A DNA stretch of 64,000 bases, taken from assembly GCF_001540865.1 (NCBI RefSeq), contig NW_017893358.1, forward strand, positions 38,217 through 102,216, given 5' to 3'. Numbering within the stretch: the stretch's first letter is position 1; each line of letters begins with the position of its first letter. The DNA comes from Ananas comosus. Lineage: Eukaryota > Streptophyta > Magnoliopsida > Poales > Bromeliaceae. The notes beneath the pieces were generated by a model. That model saw nothing but the letters and a program-made list of their open reading frames with translations, searched no databases and was not told the origin of the DNA. Below, piece by piece: positions 1 to 12,468 of this stretch. Both the position numbers and the translations under genes were made by a program.

Positions 1-1363
1 ATGCTCACATGCATTATTCAGCATTATTTATATGCATCATCTACATGCATCATCTAGCATTTCTATAACATGCTCATCGTGCATTCTATGGTAGTCATAG
101 CATAGCAATTAACATGCATTCACCTAGCATTTAACCCTTACATTCATCTACCATTTATATGCATCAACATAAAACCACGTTTCTCTTAGACATAAGGGCG
201 ACCTAGTTGCTTCGTGAGCACAACCCACCTCAAATCGCTTTCCGATTGCTTGTCGACACTTACAATTGGCCTCCCACGGCACCCGTGTCCGGTTCGGCCC
301 GATTTCGCTAATACTCACCAACCGTGCGTCGAATCGCGGCTCCGAAAATTATAGGTCTTTAGTTATGTACCACGGTGCTTCAAATCCGTTTTCATAATTT
401 TACGATGTCACCTCGGCCCTCCAGGCGGAAACGAAGCTAAATAGTCTGTTTCTTCAATATCTTTACAACAGCTCAACGAATGCTAAAACCGAGTGCACGA
501 ACGCGTTCGGGGACCTAACAATTAGGTTGAAGATGGGTCAATTTAGATCAAAACCCCTCATGAGCAAAAGCCTCCTTTTGGATGCCCTAGATGCTATTAT
601 AGCAAAGTCCATCATTTAACCTCATGAATCATGCATTAATCATCTAATTAACATCCTAGGGTTCCAACAAAACCAATTCTAGAGTATAAGAACCAAACCC
701 TAGAGATCTACCTTTAGAGAGTCTCAAGCTTACCTCCAAAAGCTTGCTCCAATGCACGGAAGAAGAAGAAGATGAAGATCCACCCTTCAAGCTTTTTCTC
801 CTCCAAATCCTTCTCCTTCTTCTTCTTCTTCTTCTTTTCTTTCTAGAGAGAGAGAGAGAGAGAGTTTAGAGTTGAAAGGGTGAGGGGGAAGAGAGAAAAG
901 GCCCAAATCCCCCTTCTATACACTCTTCTCATGCCAAAATTGCATATAAACCCCTCAACTTTGCCTCTCTTGCAACAGCCCGAACTAGGCATTTTCGGGT
1001 CTCTAGGACCGATCCCAGGCAGTGAGAGACCGGTCCTCGAAGGACCAAAGTTCCAGGCTTAGCTAATTTTTCAGCATTTTCAGCCTTCGTCCGTTTTCGC
1101 TCGTTTGACCTCCGATTCATTTCAAATCGAACCAAGACTCTCTAAACATGTTTTCGAGCATGTTTTCATCATCATTTCATCCACGCTAATGCCGGATTTA
1201 GTTCACGGCCCAACGTAGCCTTTCGGGTTCCTTTTTCGCGCCTACGCGCACCAAAACGCCCGAATGCTTCCAAACCTCACCGAAACTTTACGAAACCATT
1301 CAAATGGCTTCCCAACCAAATGTACACCGTAGCGTCATAATTTTAGAAGTCCGGTACCTTACA
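1..1363 (-). mobile_element. Gypsy-type LTR, family A' (left part off window)
   Basis: Read on the minus strand the LTR begins TGTAAGGTACCGGACTTC and runs off the left edge of the window. It is the counterpart of the plus-strand LTR at 59510-61022: both share the TGTA..TACCG.ACTTC start, the GGCTAAG-type box before the palindromes, a CT/GA-rich leader and a distal block with the AGTGTTGACAAGCAATCGGA-type segment. The sequence just outside its start (1364 onward) is not purine-rich, so this is a solo or 5' LTR rather than a 3' LTR. No coding sequence is visible. The short open frames in it have no recognisable domain. Confidence 0.7.
914..1046 (-). promoter_or_regulatory. ACCGGT palindrome pair and TATA-like box of LTR A'
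   Basis: On the minus strand a GAGGACCGGTCTC palindrome (core 1029-1034) and a degenerate GGGATCGGTCC (1006-1016) are followed about 85 bp downstream by a TATAGA box (about 915-920). A CT/GA-rich leader comes next. This is the same order as in the other LTRs of the window. The TATA assignment is by pattern only. Confidence 0.5.
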
Positions 1364-3291
1364 CTAGCGGACCTTGGACAATCAGTCCAAAGGTCACCGC
1401 ACATACATACACACTGCCCACAGTAGCCACAAGGTGCACAATTGCATAAAAGTCTCTCTATTTACATTAAATCCTATCATTTTATGTAAATCGGGCGATT
1501 TTGTGGTTCGTTCTTGCAAACCGAGGACTTCCAAGGTCCGCCGAGACACGTACTGATAGGTCTCGACATGCTAGAGGCCGTGCTCGCAAACTGGAGCACA
1601 ACGTATCAATGTGGGAGTCGCGGGAGCGACCCGAAAATTCTGCGAACAACGCGCAATCAGGGAAAACCGCGTCGAACAGGACTAATCGGAATCCGTTAAT
1701 CCAAAGTGAGGTGAGCACTGTGATCGATACTGACCAAGGATCACCGTGCTCACCTCCGAAGGCATCAGAACAGCCTCGGATCGCCGAAAAAGTGCGCGCA
1801 GACCCGAAACAGCAGCCAAAAAGGTCCTACAGGGCCGACACCGCCGAAACAGCGGAACGAAGCCTTCCCGACAGAAACTAAGGTGAGCACGATGATCAGA
1901 AAAGAGTCACGATCATTGTGCTCCCTTTCGCAAAGATCTGGAGGCCTCGGATTGCTCGGAACAGTAACCCACTCAAAATAAGCCCTATTTCGGGCTTAGC
2001 TTGAGCAAGCTTGCTCCAACCGGCTTCCGGCGGCACGGCGAGGTGCGCGCGGACCAGAGGCGGGTGCGGGGGATGGGAGAAGTACGGTGCTCACCTTGGA
2101 TGGCAGCGAGGAGCGGCGGCGGCGTCGGCGGAGCAAGCCAAGCACGCAAGAAAGAAGCTCGGGCTCAGCGAGCTTCTCCGGCCACGGCGAGGGTCGGGGT
2201 GGCCGGAGGGGCACTACGGGGTCCCTCTGGGACCGAAGAGGAAGGTCTGGGACGACGGCCGGCGGTAGGGAGCGCGGCACTGCGAGGCTCACGGTGGCGA
2301 CGACTGACCGCCTGAGGTCGGAGGGGTGCCACAGGAGTGGCCCAGGGCGGTGGCGACGCGAGGGTGAGGCCGCACGGTCTGCTTGTCCTGGGCTCGGCCA
2401 AGCCAGCTGCAGGATGCAGTGGCGGCGGCGGCGGCGCGCAGAGGCGACGGCTGTCGGCGGGGAGGGACGCCGGGGCTCCGGGATGACGCCGGGGAAAAGC
2501 CTGGAGGTGTTGTAGCCTCAGACCTCCTCTCAACCTGAGAAAAGAGAGAGAGAGAGATGGAGACGGCGGAAGATGGCGGCTGCGACGATGGCTAGCCGGC
2601 CGGGGCTCAGTCGGCGGCGGCCGGGGGTGGCACAGCAAGGGCAAGGCAACCAAGGGAGGCGGTTGGGGGGTTAGCTCGGGCTAGGGTTAGGGTTGCCTTA
2701 GTGCAAACCCTAAAGCAAGCATACATACAAGATGCAAATTTTGCGAGTTAGCCCACCAAATCTCAGTATTTAATACTGAGTCCCTCACAGTGCGTGTTAA
2801 ACGCGGGAACACACCTCCCCATCTGGTTTCACGCAGAACGGTATATAAAATGTCGCGCTTTTCGCAAGAATACTGTTTAAGACCTCTCCTCGATCACCTC
2901 GATCACAGTTTCGCGACGAAATCCTATCTCTCTCCGAAAGGCGAAAAGACACACTTATACATATAAACATGTATTTTTAGATTTTCTCGAAATCCGTGCG
3001 TCAAACCCAAAATTCATCAGCGCCATTGGTTCTAGAATGACTGAACCGTTCGAAACGAGCTATTGGATCGCTATGAACGGAGTCCGATGTACGCTAGAAG
3101 CCAAGTTCATGCTTTGGCCCCTCCGGAAAACCGAGTTACTATTCACTTTGAGTGAATACTGAATATCACGTAAAATCTCTGTTTTAACTCGTTTTCTACC
3201 AAAACTTGACGAGTGCTTTTGTAATTAAATTACACACAAAACCATCGTCAACAGAGAGGTTAGCTATACTGGCAAAATCTCGGTCCTTACA
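1364..3291 (-). mobile_element. Long gypsy LTR, family F, copy F1 (partial)
   Basis: It matches in order the 3' half of the LTR at 13891-19653 and the end of the LTR at 22676-24025. Shared blocks are the AAGGCATCAGA segment near 1757, the GCAAGCTTGCTCC segment near 2005, a GC-rich island (about 2020-2660), a GGGTTAGGG-like tail and the terminal block with the CGAAACGAGCTATTGG segment. On the minus strand the LTR start is at 3291 (TGTAAGGACCGAG). The left part of the LTR is missing where it meets LTR A'. The GC-rich island gives long open frames on both strands, but these are compositional and not coding. Confidence 0.7.
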
Positions 3292-3948
3292 TTACCTCAA
3301 GCTTTTCTTCCAATCAGATCCATAAAATTTGCTTAAAATCTGATCAAATTTAAGAGAAAATTGTTGCGCCTCTTTGAAGAAATCATCGAGTCTATGAAGA
3401 AAAATATAGGATTATCAGTCAAATAGATTATAGATATGACCCCAAAGAAATAAAAATTAACAAAAGAGAAACCACCTACTTAAGCTTAGAACACCTCAAG
3501 ACCTTGCACAATCGAATCCTTTCCTCTTTCTTCTCTTCCTTCCCCTGCCCCTTTCTCAATTTCGCCGCACAGAACAAAACAAAGGCGGCGCGGAATTTCT
3601 CAATCTCAATCGGCTACAAAGACTCAATATAGATTCAATTCAAACCAAATCACAGCAAATAAACCAAACCATAGATCATTCCTGGAAAGAAGTGGCAATA
3701 CCTGTCTAGTTCGGAATGGCGAGGCGAAGCGAATGTTCTTGCTTTTCTTCAGCAGGGAAGCGAATGTTCTTGCTCTTGCTTTCCTGGAAATTAGTTAATA
3801 AATAGAGTTTAGATGCTTTAACTTCAAAGAACCAACTGATGAAAGAGAGCTTTGATGATAAAAAATCAATCGCCACATCTAATTTACAAAATCATAATCA
3901 TTTAACCATCTGACCTTGGATAAAAATGGTGACCTAACACCTTCTTGA
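3292..3948. other. Intergenic, no gene seen
   Basis: This is low-copy-looking DNA between two LTRs. It has a small direct repeat (the GCGAATGTTCTTGCT segment near 3729 and 3759) and a CT-rich stretch near 3520. No open frame with a recognisable domain was found. Confidence 0.5.
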
Positions 3949-4651
3949 TGTTGGAATATTTAATTATTCTATTTCTAAAATCTCTAGTAAAATATTTTTA
4001 TAAATAATTTTGAATGAAAATAATTTTAACTTCAGTTTTTAAAAAAACTTTAAACAAAATATTAAATAGTTAATGCTATGGAGATTAAAAGATCAGATGA
4101 AGCCTGTGAGTCGAGGCGTGCGAATGCACTGTCCTAGAAGCAAGATTGCCCCTCCACGTGCGAGGCTCCGGCAATCACTCCTAGCGATACAACGACCACT
4201 GTCCGCCCCGTCGGCACGTCTTCAGGGTAGCGCAACACGAACCCAATTAGCTTTCAGAGATCAAGCAAAAATAGTAAAGTTTAGTGTACTAAATATAGAA
4301 GAGGTTTAAAGAGGATTAGAAAGAATGAAGAATCTCGGTTTAAGAAGAAGTTATATTCTTCTCATGTATCTAAGTAAATGCACCACCTCTCCTTACATAG
4401 GAGAGCTTCCAACGGGAGAGTCAAGGCAAGATCCTTGACTAGGATCTTGCCATTTCCCAAGGGTTGACTAGGATAGCCCGGTCCCTTCCCGAGGCATGTA
4501 TCAAATCAAGAGAGATCTGATCAAGATCTCTCTTGGACCAAATCTGGATACAATCCAGATTAGATTTGTAGGGTTAATTAATATATATATATATATATAT
4601 ATTAATTAAAATCAAGTTTTAAATCATAGTTTTAAATAATTAAAACTAACA
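3949..4651 (-). mobile_element. Copia 3' LTR, family G, copy G1
   Basis: It is a 703-bp LTR bounded by TG (plus 3949) and CA (4651). On the element strand it starts TGTTAGTTTTAATTATT. A purine tract abuts it on the gag-pol side, so it is the 3' LTR of the copia element to its right. Partial copies of the same LTR lie at 20642-21149, 24078-24622 and 33955-34043. It carries an AT microsatellite (about 4577-4602). The TATA box is altered: CTATGTAAGG here, where the copy at 20642 has CTATATAAGG. Confidence 0.85.
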
Positions 4652-4665
4652 TTCCCCCACATGAT
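4652..4665 (-). other. Polypurine tract of copia element G
   Basis: The minus strand reads ATCATGTGGGGGAA immediately before the LTR start. This is the expected plus-strand primer position and it fixes the orientation of the element. Confidence 0.8.
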
Positions 4666-5209
4666 TTAAAACTTTAGATAAAGAAAGTAAATAAAGCTAA
4701 AATTCAAAAAACAACTCAAAAGAATGCTGGATCTCTTATACCACGTATTCGGCGAAGGTACCTTTCGGGTTTGAACCTTCACTTAGTGCTTGTTTATGTA
4801 CACCCGAGGGCACAATGGTGGACTTTTCGCCTTGAACCAAGGCCGGTGAATCTGATTTCCATAAACCGCACATATGGTACAGCCGTTTAGGTTCTAAGCG
4901 GGTGAGCGCTATTACGGCCATGCGCTAATATCGCTTCATGTGTGTTTTAAGGAACTGCCCTCTTCCCATAGTCGCGGCCTCACAACTCCACACATATAGT
5001 AGGTCCTCAGAAGGGTGTCTGCAAGGTCACACCCTGCCTCATGGGTCTCGGAACCATTCAGGGCCAATGCCCTTCCTATCCACTTGCAGATATGAGCACT
5101 GTCGTCATAGGGATGAGGATACCAAAAGCAGTGCTCCTCACAACTACCTGTTCAACTTGTTTTTACCCATTGAACCTGCAACAGGTTGGGTTGCCGTCGC
5201 CGGTAACTA
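4666..5209 (-). other. 3' untranslated region of copia element G
   Basis: This is noncoding DNA between the pol stop codon and the polypurine tract. No domain-bearing frame was found. Confidence 0.6.
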
Positions 5210-8092
5210 CTATTGTGGGCTAAGCCCCATCCCCCTCAACAATTCTTGGATTACAGTCCTAGATAATCCCTTCGTAAGCTGATCAGCCAAGTTCTTCGCA
5301 GATCTCACAAATTCCAGGGCAATTACATTTTCCTTCATATTTTGTCGAATGAACTTATGTCTCACTTTCATAAATCTATTCATTTTAGTCTCCACATTCT
5401 CTTGGGCACATTTATCAATTGCAGATCTACAATCACAATGAATACACACAGGTGCTAAAGGTCGCTCCATCAGTGGCAGATCATAAAGAAACTCTCTAAT
5501 CCACTTAGCCTCTGCTACAGTGGTATCTAATGCTATGAGTTCAGATTCCATGGTACTTCTAGCGATCAAAGACTGTTTGGTTGACTTCCAAGAAACAGCT
5601 GCTCCTCCTAGGAGAAAAACAAATCCAGTAGTCGACTTTATATCAGCTGTATCACTAATCCAATTGGCATCACTATATCCTTCTAATACTGCAGGAAAAT
5701 CACTGTAATGTAATCCATAAGACACAGTTCCCTTCAGGTATCTCAAAACTCTTTCTAAAGCATTCCAATGCTCTCTATTTGGATTATGGGTATATCTTCT
5801 CAATCTGTTCACAGTATAAGCCAAATCAGGTCTAGTATAGTCTACTAGATATCCCAGAGATCCTATAATCTGTGCATATCTATTCTGACCGATTGGATCA
5901 CCTCTATTCTTTTTAAGGTGTACACTAGAATTATAAGGTGTTACTACAGGTCTAACATCAAAATATCCAAATTTCTTCAGTAACTGTTCACTATAGTGTG
6001 ATTGACTCATAACAACAACTTTTGATTTTCTAATAATTTTCATGTTGAGAATTACATCTGCTTGCCCAAGATCCTTCATATCAAAATTCTCATTCAGCAA
6101 TTTCTTCACATCATGTATCACATTCATATTAGTACCAAAGATCAAAATATCATCAACGTACAAACATAAGATTACAATCTGTCCGTTATATTCCTTTGAA
6201 TATACACATTCATCAGACATGTTCACATGAAAGCCATTTGATACAACTAAAGAATCAAATTTCAAGTGCCATTGCTTAGGAGTTTGCTTGAGTCCATATA
6301 GAGATCTTGTTAATTTGCACACTTTATTTTTATGACCAGAAACTACAAAACCTTGAAGTTGCTTCATATAGATTTCTTCATCTAAGTCACCATTCAGAAA
6401 TGCTGTCTTAACATCCATTTGATGAACAATCAAATCATGGACAGAAGCTAAGGCTATCAATATTCTGATTGAGGTAATTCTAGCAACAGGTGCATACACA
6501 TCAAAATAATCTACACCTGGCTTCTGTGCAAAATCTTGTGCTACTAGTCTAGCCTTATACTTTTCTACAGAACCATCGGGTCTCAACTTCTTCTTAAAGA
6601 TCCATCTACAGCCTACAGGTTTACATCCTTGAGGTAAATCAGTTAACTCCCAAGTATTATTCTGTAGAATGGACTGCATCTCAAGATTAATAGCCTCTTT
6701 CCAAAATGACGCATCTACAGACTTCATAGCTTGGTCAAAGGTAGATGGAGTGTCTTCAACTAGTAGGACACAAAAATCATCTCCAAATGTTTTCTCTATT
6801 CTAGGACGCTTACTTCTCCTAGGTTCAACCTCTTCTGTAGGTTTATTGACTCTAGGTCCACTAGAGCTACCTACAGGCTCAACTGGAGTAGCTCTATCTA
6901 CTTTGGTCCTAAAAGGAAAAATATCCTCAAAGTACACTGCATCTCTGGCTTCAATAATGGTGTTGTTAGAAATCTCACTAATCTCAGAGTTCACCACTAG
7001 GAATCTGTTGGTATTGCTATCTAATGCATAACCTATAAAAACTGTATCTACAGTTTTAGGTCCAATCTTCCTTCTTTTATTCTCAGGTATCTTAACTTTA
7101 GCTAGGCACCCCCACACTTTAAAATAATTCAAATTAGGCTTTCTACCTTTCCAAAACTCATAGGGAGATGTATTAGAACTCTTGTGGGGAATTCTATTTA
7201 AAATCATACATGCAGAAATCAAAGCTTCCCCCCACAAGTTCTCGGGTGCACTTGAACTAATAATCATCGAGTTCACCATATCCATTAAAGTTCTATTCTT
7301 TCGTTCAGCAACTCCATTAGATTGAGGTGTATAAGGTGCAGTTACTTGATGTACAATTCCAAATTCTTGACAGAAAACAGTCATCTCATTTGAAGTATAT
7401 TCACCTCCTCGATCAGATCTTAAAATCTTGATTTTCTTATCTAATTGATTTTCCACCTCAGCTTTATAAATTTTAAATCTGCTTAAAACCTCATCTTTTG
7501 TCTTGATCAAATAAACATAACAATATTTTGAATGATCATCTATAAAAGTCACAAAATATTTATTTCCACCTCTAGTAGGTCTACTTCCATCACAAACATC
7601 ACTATGCACAAGTTCTAAAAGATCACAATCTCTATCCACTGATTTAAAAGATTTTCTAGGTTCCTTAGCTTGCACACATATCTCACATCTATGATCAGGC
7701 AATTTAGATTTAGGAATCAAATCAAGATGCATCAATCTTTTAATAGCATTATAATTTACATGTCCCAATCTTCCATGCCAAACATTAATAGAATCAACAT
7801 TCAAAATAAGTGCATTTTCATTAATAGAGGGAGAAGATACAGATAGTTTAAACAGACCGTCACTTAAGAATCCCTTCCCTACAAAATTCACTCCTTTTGT
7901 AATGACTACCCTATTACATTCAAAAACTAACTTAAAACTCTGCTGAACTAAAAGAGAACCACTAATCAGATTCTTCCTAATATCGGGAACATGATGGACT
8001 CCGTGTAAGGTTAGGGTCTTCCCAGAGGTCAGTTTCAAATCTACTCGACCAGTCCCAAGCACGCAAGAAGAGGCTGCATTCCCCATGTTCAC
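5210..8092 (-). CDS. Copia Pol: protease end, integrase, RT, RNase H
   Basis: This is a 960-residue open frame on the minus strand, the enzymatic half of a Ty1/copia polyprotein. In order I see the C-terminal part of the aspartic protease (to about residue 85) and the GAG-pre-integrase zinc site (H106, H111, C136, C139). Next comes the integrase core with D164, D227 and E263 in the copia context, then reverse transcriptase with an intact YVDD at 645-648. RNase H follows, with YSDANW near 806 and TMESEL further on. All visible catalytic residues are present, so this copy decayed late. The protease active site lies upstream in the same frame, beyond one in-frame TGA at 8126-8128, so the ATG at 8092 is only the first Met after that stop and not a true start. 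The end of the frame runs into the 3' UTR and LTR G1. The lineage within copia is not certain. Confidence 0.9.
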   Translation of the reverse strand: MNMGNAASSCVLGTGRVDLKLTSGKTLTLHGVHHVPDIRKNLISGSLLVQQSFKLVFECNRVVITKGVNFVGKGFLSDGLFKLSVSSPSINENALILNVDSINVWHGRLGHVNYNAIKRLMHLDLIPKSKLPDHRCEICVQAKEPRKSFKSVDRDCDLLELVHSDVCDGSRPTRGGNKYFVTFIDDHSKYCYVYLIKTKDEVLSRFKIYKAEVENQLDKKIKILRSDRGGEYTSNEMTVFCQEFGIVHQVTAPYTPQSNGVAERKNRTLMDMVNSMIISSSAPENLWGEALISACMILNRIPHKSSNTSPYEFWKGRKPNLNYFKVWGCLAKVKIPENKRRKIGPKTVDTVFIGYALDSNTNRFLVVNSEISEISNNTIIEARDAVYFEDIFPFRTKVDRATPVEPVGSSSGPRVNKPTEEVEPRRSKRPRIEKTFGDDFCVLLVEDTPSTFDQAMKSVDASFWKEAINLEMQSILQNNTWELTDLPQGCKPVGCRWIFKKKLRPDGSVEKYKARLVAQDFAQKPGVDYFDVYAPVARITSIRILIALASVHDLIVHQMDVKTAFLNGDLDEEIYMKQLQGFVVSGHKNKVCKLTRSLYGLKQTPKQWHLKFDSLVVSNGFHVNMSDECVYSKEYNGQIVILCLYVDDILIFGTNMNVIHDVKKLLNENFDMKDLGQADVILNMKIIRKSKVVVMSQSHYSEQLLKKFGYFDVRPVVTPYNSSVHLKKNRGDPIGQNRYAQIIGSLGYLVDYTRPDLAYTVNRLRRYTHNPNREHWNALERVLRYLKGTVSYGLHYSDFPAVLEGYSDANWISDTADIKSTTGFVFLLGGAAVSWKSTKQSLIARSTMESELIALDTTVAEAKWIREFLYDLPLMERPLAPVCIHCDCRSAIDKCAQENVETKMNRFMKVRHKFIRQNMKENVIALEFVRSAKNLADQLTKGLSRTVIQELLRGMGLSPQ

Positions 8093-8125
8093 CGATCCTC
8101 CACATGAGTCCTGATAGGTGGAAAA

Positions 8126-8914
8126 TCAAGAGCGATCAGAGCAAGCATGGATGTTTGCCCCAGTATCTATCCACCAATCAGAAGAACTATAGGCAAGGTT
8201 GACTTCAGCTAAACTAGATCCTAACCTGATAGTGGAGTCAGAAGGGTCAGGCCCAGCAGTCAACATATTCATCTGGCGCTTAGGTGGAGCGTTCTTCTTC
8301 TTCTTAGGTGCATAAGGCCGAGTCTTGCGAAAATAGCAATCCTTCGCAAAGTGGTTGGTCTTCCCGCACACAAAGCAACCAGAGTTGCCTCCACTCCCAT
8401 CAGGTTTAGGCTTCTTAATATTTGGGTTAAACTTTCTATAATGGAAAGGCTTCTTCTTAATGTTTCTATGAGGCTGAAAGTTTCTCTCCTTATTTTTAGA
8501 ATTTTCTACTAGGTTGGCTTGTGATGTGGGTTCACTAGGCTTCTTGTCCTTAGCTCGGTTCGACTCCTCTATCCTAATAGATCTGAGGACATAATTCAGG
8601 GAAAGCTCCCTTTGATTATGATTAAGATCATTTGCATGGTTCGACCAAGAGGGTGGCAACTTATCAATAAGGGTGGCTACTAAAAAGCTTTCATCAAGAT
8701 TTACACCACTAGATCTAAGTTGCTCAATTATATACTCAAAATCATGAAGCTGGTCTGACATAGACTTATTATCCACCAATTTAAACTTAATTAAATCTGA
8801 GGCTTGGTATCTCTTCTGGGTAGGATCAACCTGACCATACTTGTTCTCTAAGGAGGTCCAAAGTTCCCTAGCTGTTTTAGCATTACATCCTAGTTTGAAC
8901 GAATTAAGATTATC
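8126..8914 (-). pseudogene. Copia Gag and protease N-terminus, 5'-truncated
   Basis: The frame is open from 8914 down to a TGA at 8126-8128. It encodes a copia Gag C-terminal half with a zinc knuckle, CFVCGKTNHFAKDC (CX2CX4HX4C). The protease start follows, with DTGA in the WWIDTGANIHACS segment. The TGA is followed in the same frame by the rest of protease, so one substitution (probably CGA to TGA, a CpG transition) splits an originally continuous Gag-Pol. The N-terminal part of Gag, the PBS and the 5' LTR are missing: homology ends near 8915 at an upstream in-frame TAG and AT-rich unrelated DNA follows. The nearest in-frame Met in the track position 8779 is a TTG codon, so no convincing start exists. 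The element is dead unless complemented. Confidence 0.85.
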
Positions 8915-9989
8915 CTAGGCACCCCTATTATAAGACATTGACTCAACATACAGTCAATCATAAACAATCAAAATACTTACCTGACAATCATCCGAAAAAA
9001 CTTACATCCGACGAATCTGAGACCAAGCAAATGTCTAAGTATCTCGCGGTATTCTCAAAATTTAATTGTAATCATTCTCCTCTCTACCTAATAGTCGAGT
9101 CACATGCAGACAATTTGAGGCAATCTTCAATTCATGTCTTTATTGGGCATGATAACTTTCTCAAACCATTTGAACTTTTATAAGCTACAGTAACTCACTT
9201 TACATCATAGAATCACAAAAACTAAAAGGTAGAGATCAGTATAGTCTGATTAGACGAAACCAACCACATTAAATTCAAAACAATCATAAAATACACCAAC
9301 TACAAAAACACACTATACATAATCATTAAATTTAATAAAAACCCAATTAGACAAGACCAAAGGTATAAAAAAAAACAATAAAAAAAGTTAAATCATTAAA
9401 ACGTTTATAGCACAAGAATCAAATACAGATAAATAAATTTAAAATGTAATCCTTGATTCAACATAAAGTGAGTTAAAACACTAACATAATCAAATACTAT
9501 AACCTTTTATTAAGGATATACATACTAATTCTCTCATCGCTCCCCTCGCATCCTCCTGATTATCATCACCGTGATAAAAACCAAACTCCTCACGGTATGC
9601 ATGCTAGATCATGAATGATCCATTTCCTGGCCAATAACGGTACTCAATTAACGCAATATTTATCATTCATCTACCTTAACAAACCTTATAAAAGGATGAA
9701 ATTCTATGTTGGTAATTGAAATGTACTCTGATATTACTTTACACCACTATGGTGAAACTCAGTTGCATTCCTCCTCTAAACCTTTGCTTCTAAAAATATT
9801 CTTGTTGTTCTTCTATTAAAAAAATTCACTTTCCGTGACACCCCAGTTTTGTCATGATAAATAATTTCCTTTTTTAAGTTTGATTACTTCCTGGTTTTTC
9901 TATAAAAGAAGAAAAGCAGGGACGGAGCTTCTTCGATGTCCTGTTGGAGCATCACTTTATCCACTCGTTCTAAGTTTGCAAGTGTTGGA
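8915..9989. other. AT-rich intergenic, no gene seen
   Basis: This is AT-rich sequence after the copia truncation point. Short frames lack recognisable domains. No terminal repeats were recognised. Confidence 0.4.
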
Positions 9990-10180
9990 ATAAGCAACAT
10001 TCAGCTCAGTACTAGTCGCATCTAGGGTAATATAGATATTTGGCATAGACAATTAGGTCATCCTAGTTTTTTCTCGTTCTTTCTACATTTTTAAAAATAT
10101 AAAATTGTCTCAAACTCTATCTTTAAATTTATCTGTTTGCAATGCGTGTAGTATGGAAAAACATGATAAAGGATTAATAT
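9990..10180 (+). pseudogene. Relic of a copia integrase zinc-binding region
   Basis: One plus-strand frame near 10033-10090 reads DIWHRQLGHPSFFS, the GAG-pre-integrase signature of copia elements. A following frame gives a CNAC segment with K/H-rich context (10138-10170), matching the HHCC arrangement. Stops and a frame change separate them. Nothing else of the element is recognisable nearby, so this is an old fragment unrelated in position to element G. Confidence 0.55.
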
Positions 10181-12025
10181 GAATTATAAAAAACAATCAA
10201 ATCACAAATAGCTGCTATAAAAACAATAAATAACAAAAATAGATTCCATAAACAAAGAACAATTAAAGGATAGAAAGAAGAATGCTACGGAGTCATGCAG
10301 ACAATCAAGGCAGATTCGGACTGTGCTGTATGCCCTACATACTCTGGCTACAAGTATCACTATAGTATTACTTTTATATGTATAAATAACAACCTTCGCG
10401 TTTATATTCCCCCTTAGTTTTCCATCTTAAACCAGTCTAAAATACTATAGAATGATTTTTGACACTTAAATTTTATTGCCAGTTAAGTTTAAGACAAATA
10501 GAATAGCTTAGACAAAATACATATTCCATAAGACTCGAATTTTTATTTTTACAAAAATTCTTACCATAGCTCAGACAACATCAGCACTTGAATTTGTAAA
10601 TGAGGAAGTTTTCTACTCTTTTAGCAAAATAACATATAATTTCATAGATTTTCTTGTCCTATACTCCTCACAAACGTCTTGTTGAAGGAAGCATAACCAT
10701 TTATCTACACGCTTGTTATTACAGAAGCCGGTACCTATTTCACCTCTAGCTCTAAACCCAAGAAAGTCACTAGGTCTGGCCCTAGTCAGAGGCCATATTT
10801 CAAACTGATTTATCCTTAATAAGTGACATTATGGAATTAATACCATCTCCTCACTGTTTGCAAGGACGACTACAAAGCATATGCTTACACTAAATACATG
10901 TTAAAGCATGAAAAAAAAGAATGTATTACTATAAATCTCACTAATCTTAGAGACAACTATAGTAATTGAGAAAAACTAATTAAACTCATAACGGATTGGT
11001 TCCCAGAAGGAAGTAAATTAAGTAAGACATGTTTACTCATATTCTGAGAGATAATATCTGAGAGAATTAAATTACAAGTTTTAGATTGAGTTACTATGTG
11101 TTCAATAATCAGCACAGCTACATCTTCTTGTGTTTTGGTTGAGGTAATTATAGGGTTCTAGTACGCAGTAAAATTACAAGTTAATTAGAATAAGTATATC
11201 ATGTGGTGTATGAAATCCTAGTTAGTGGACTGATAATTTAAATAAAATCAGTTTAGGTCGCCTCCTCTATGTCTACATTACGAAAATAATAATGTTTTCG
11301 TCCCTACCTTATTATTAATTATTTGAATCTTAACATTTTTTATTTTACTTTTAAAATGCATTCTAGGATACAACAATTTTAAATTAACAACTAAATAATA
11401 AACATTAAATATTCTATTTTAACTATACCAAATTTAAAAAATTTAAAATGTTCATACTAATTTACATCAATATCTAAAAATATACCAAATCCTCTTCACT
11501 AATAAAGTTAAAAATGAACAATTGATACAACCAATCTTACAATAACGCTCAACACCATATAATAACATAACCTATCATTCTTAAATTACAAAACTACCAT
11601 AAAATTTGTCTTACATTACAAACTTTAAAATATAAACAAAGAATATCTAATTTTAAATTAAATAATTAAAATAATAATTTAAATTTACTGTCAATAATTA
11701 ACATTGTAAACATATTATGATAAACCGTCCCACACTTCAATTAAATTTTCAGAAGATTATACACACACCAATTAAACATTCTTAGACAAAATTTTCAAAT
11801 ATAAAGTCAAATTAAATTTAAATAACTTAAATTCACATATCTTATTTATAATTAAAAATTAAGAATATTAATATTATTTTAATATTAAATATTATATTAA
11901 TATTAATTTTATTACATAGTGTCCTCAAGACTCGCTTGTTGCTACAAGGTACAAACAAGCAACGAATTTAGATTTTGATGAGTGTCAACCCCAATAATCG
12001 CCACCATCGGATAGAAAAGAGGAAT
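10181..12025. other. AT-rich intergenic, no gene seen
   Basis: This is very AT-rich DNA with many short A/T runs. I see no coding frame, RNA gene or clear terminal repeats. Confidence 0.4.
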
Positions 12026-12468
12026 TTAGACACTAGTAATAATTAACTGGGCTTAGCATTTTGGGCTGGTGCTGGCCGACGAGTTATTATTGCTAGTGGC
12101 TAGGTCGTTACTTGGTATCAGAACCAATCACGCAGCCGAAAATGTGTGGCGAGTCTTCCGGCTAAGCCCCCTACGGGTCTGAAAAGACCTAAAGGTAGAA
12201 AGGACTACTGCCTCGAAGGAACCTCAACTCAGTTATAAAACAAGGTGACCCGCTATGCAGGGTTTGAACTAACAAGGCTAGCGAGCAAGTCTCACGATCG
12301 CCGCTGTATCTGGACTAATGTGTGTGAACTGGACTGACGAAGGCGCTCAGGCCTTAATGGGGGAAGTCTAATCACACCCCAATAGGTCCCCACACTCCTT
12401 CCCAACAAAAACTCGGATAGGAATGGGATCTGATTCGGTATCATAAGAGACTTAGACACTAGTAATAA
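12026..12468 (+). other. Possible noncoding retroelement leader with PBS-like site
   Basis: A TGGTATCAGAACC sequence (12113-12125) resembles a tRNA-iMet primer-binding site. It is followed by a noncoding leader. A direct repeat, TTAGACACTAGTAATAA, occurs near 12026 and again near 12452, bracketing the segment. No LTR end in CA sits next to the site and no gag follows, so this may be a non-autonomous (LARD/TRIM-like) remnant or a chance match. Confidence 0.3.

Noticed and set aside
2680..2695. GGGTTAGGGTT telomere-like words (also near 18905 and 23310)
   Set aside because: Only one or two units each, in the same position of three LTR copies, so this is LTR sequence and not interstitial telomere.
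4073..4309. 78-residue plus-strand frame repeated near 20785 and 24202
   Set aside because: It recurs only because the copia LTR G recurs; it is antisense to the LTR and has no domain.
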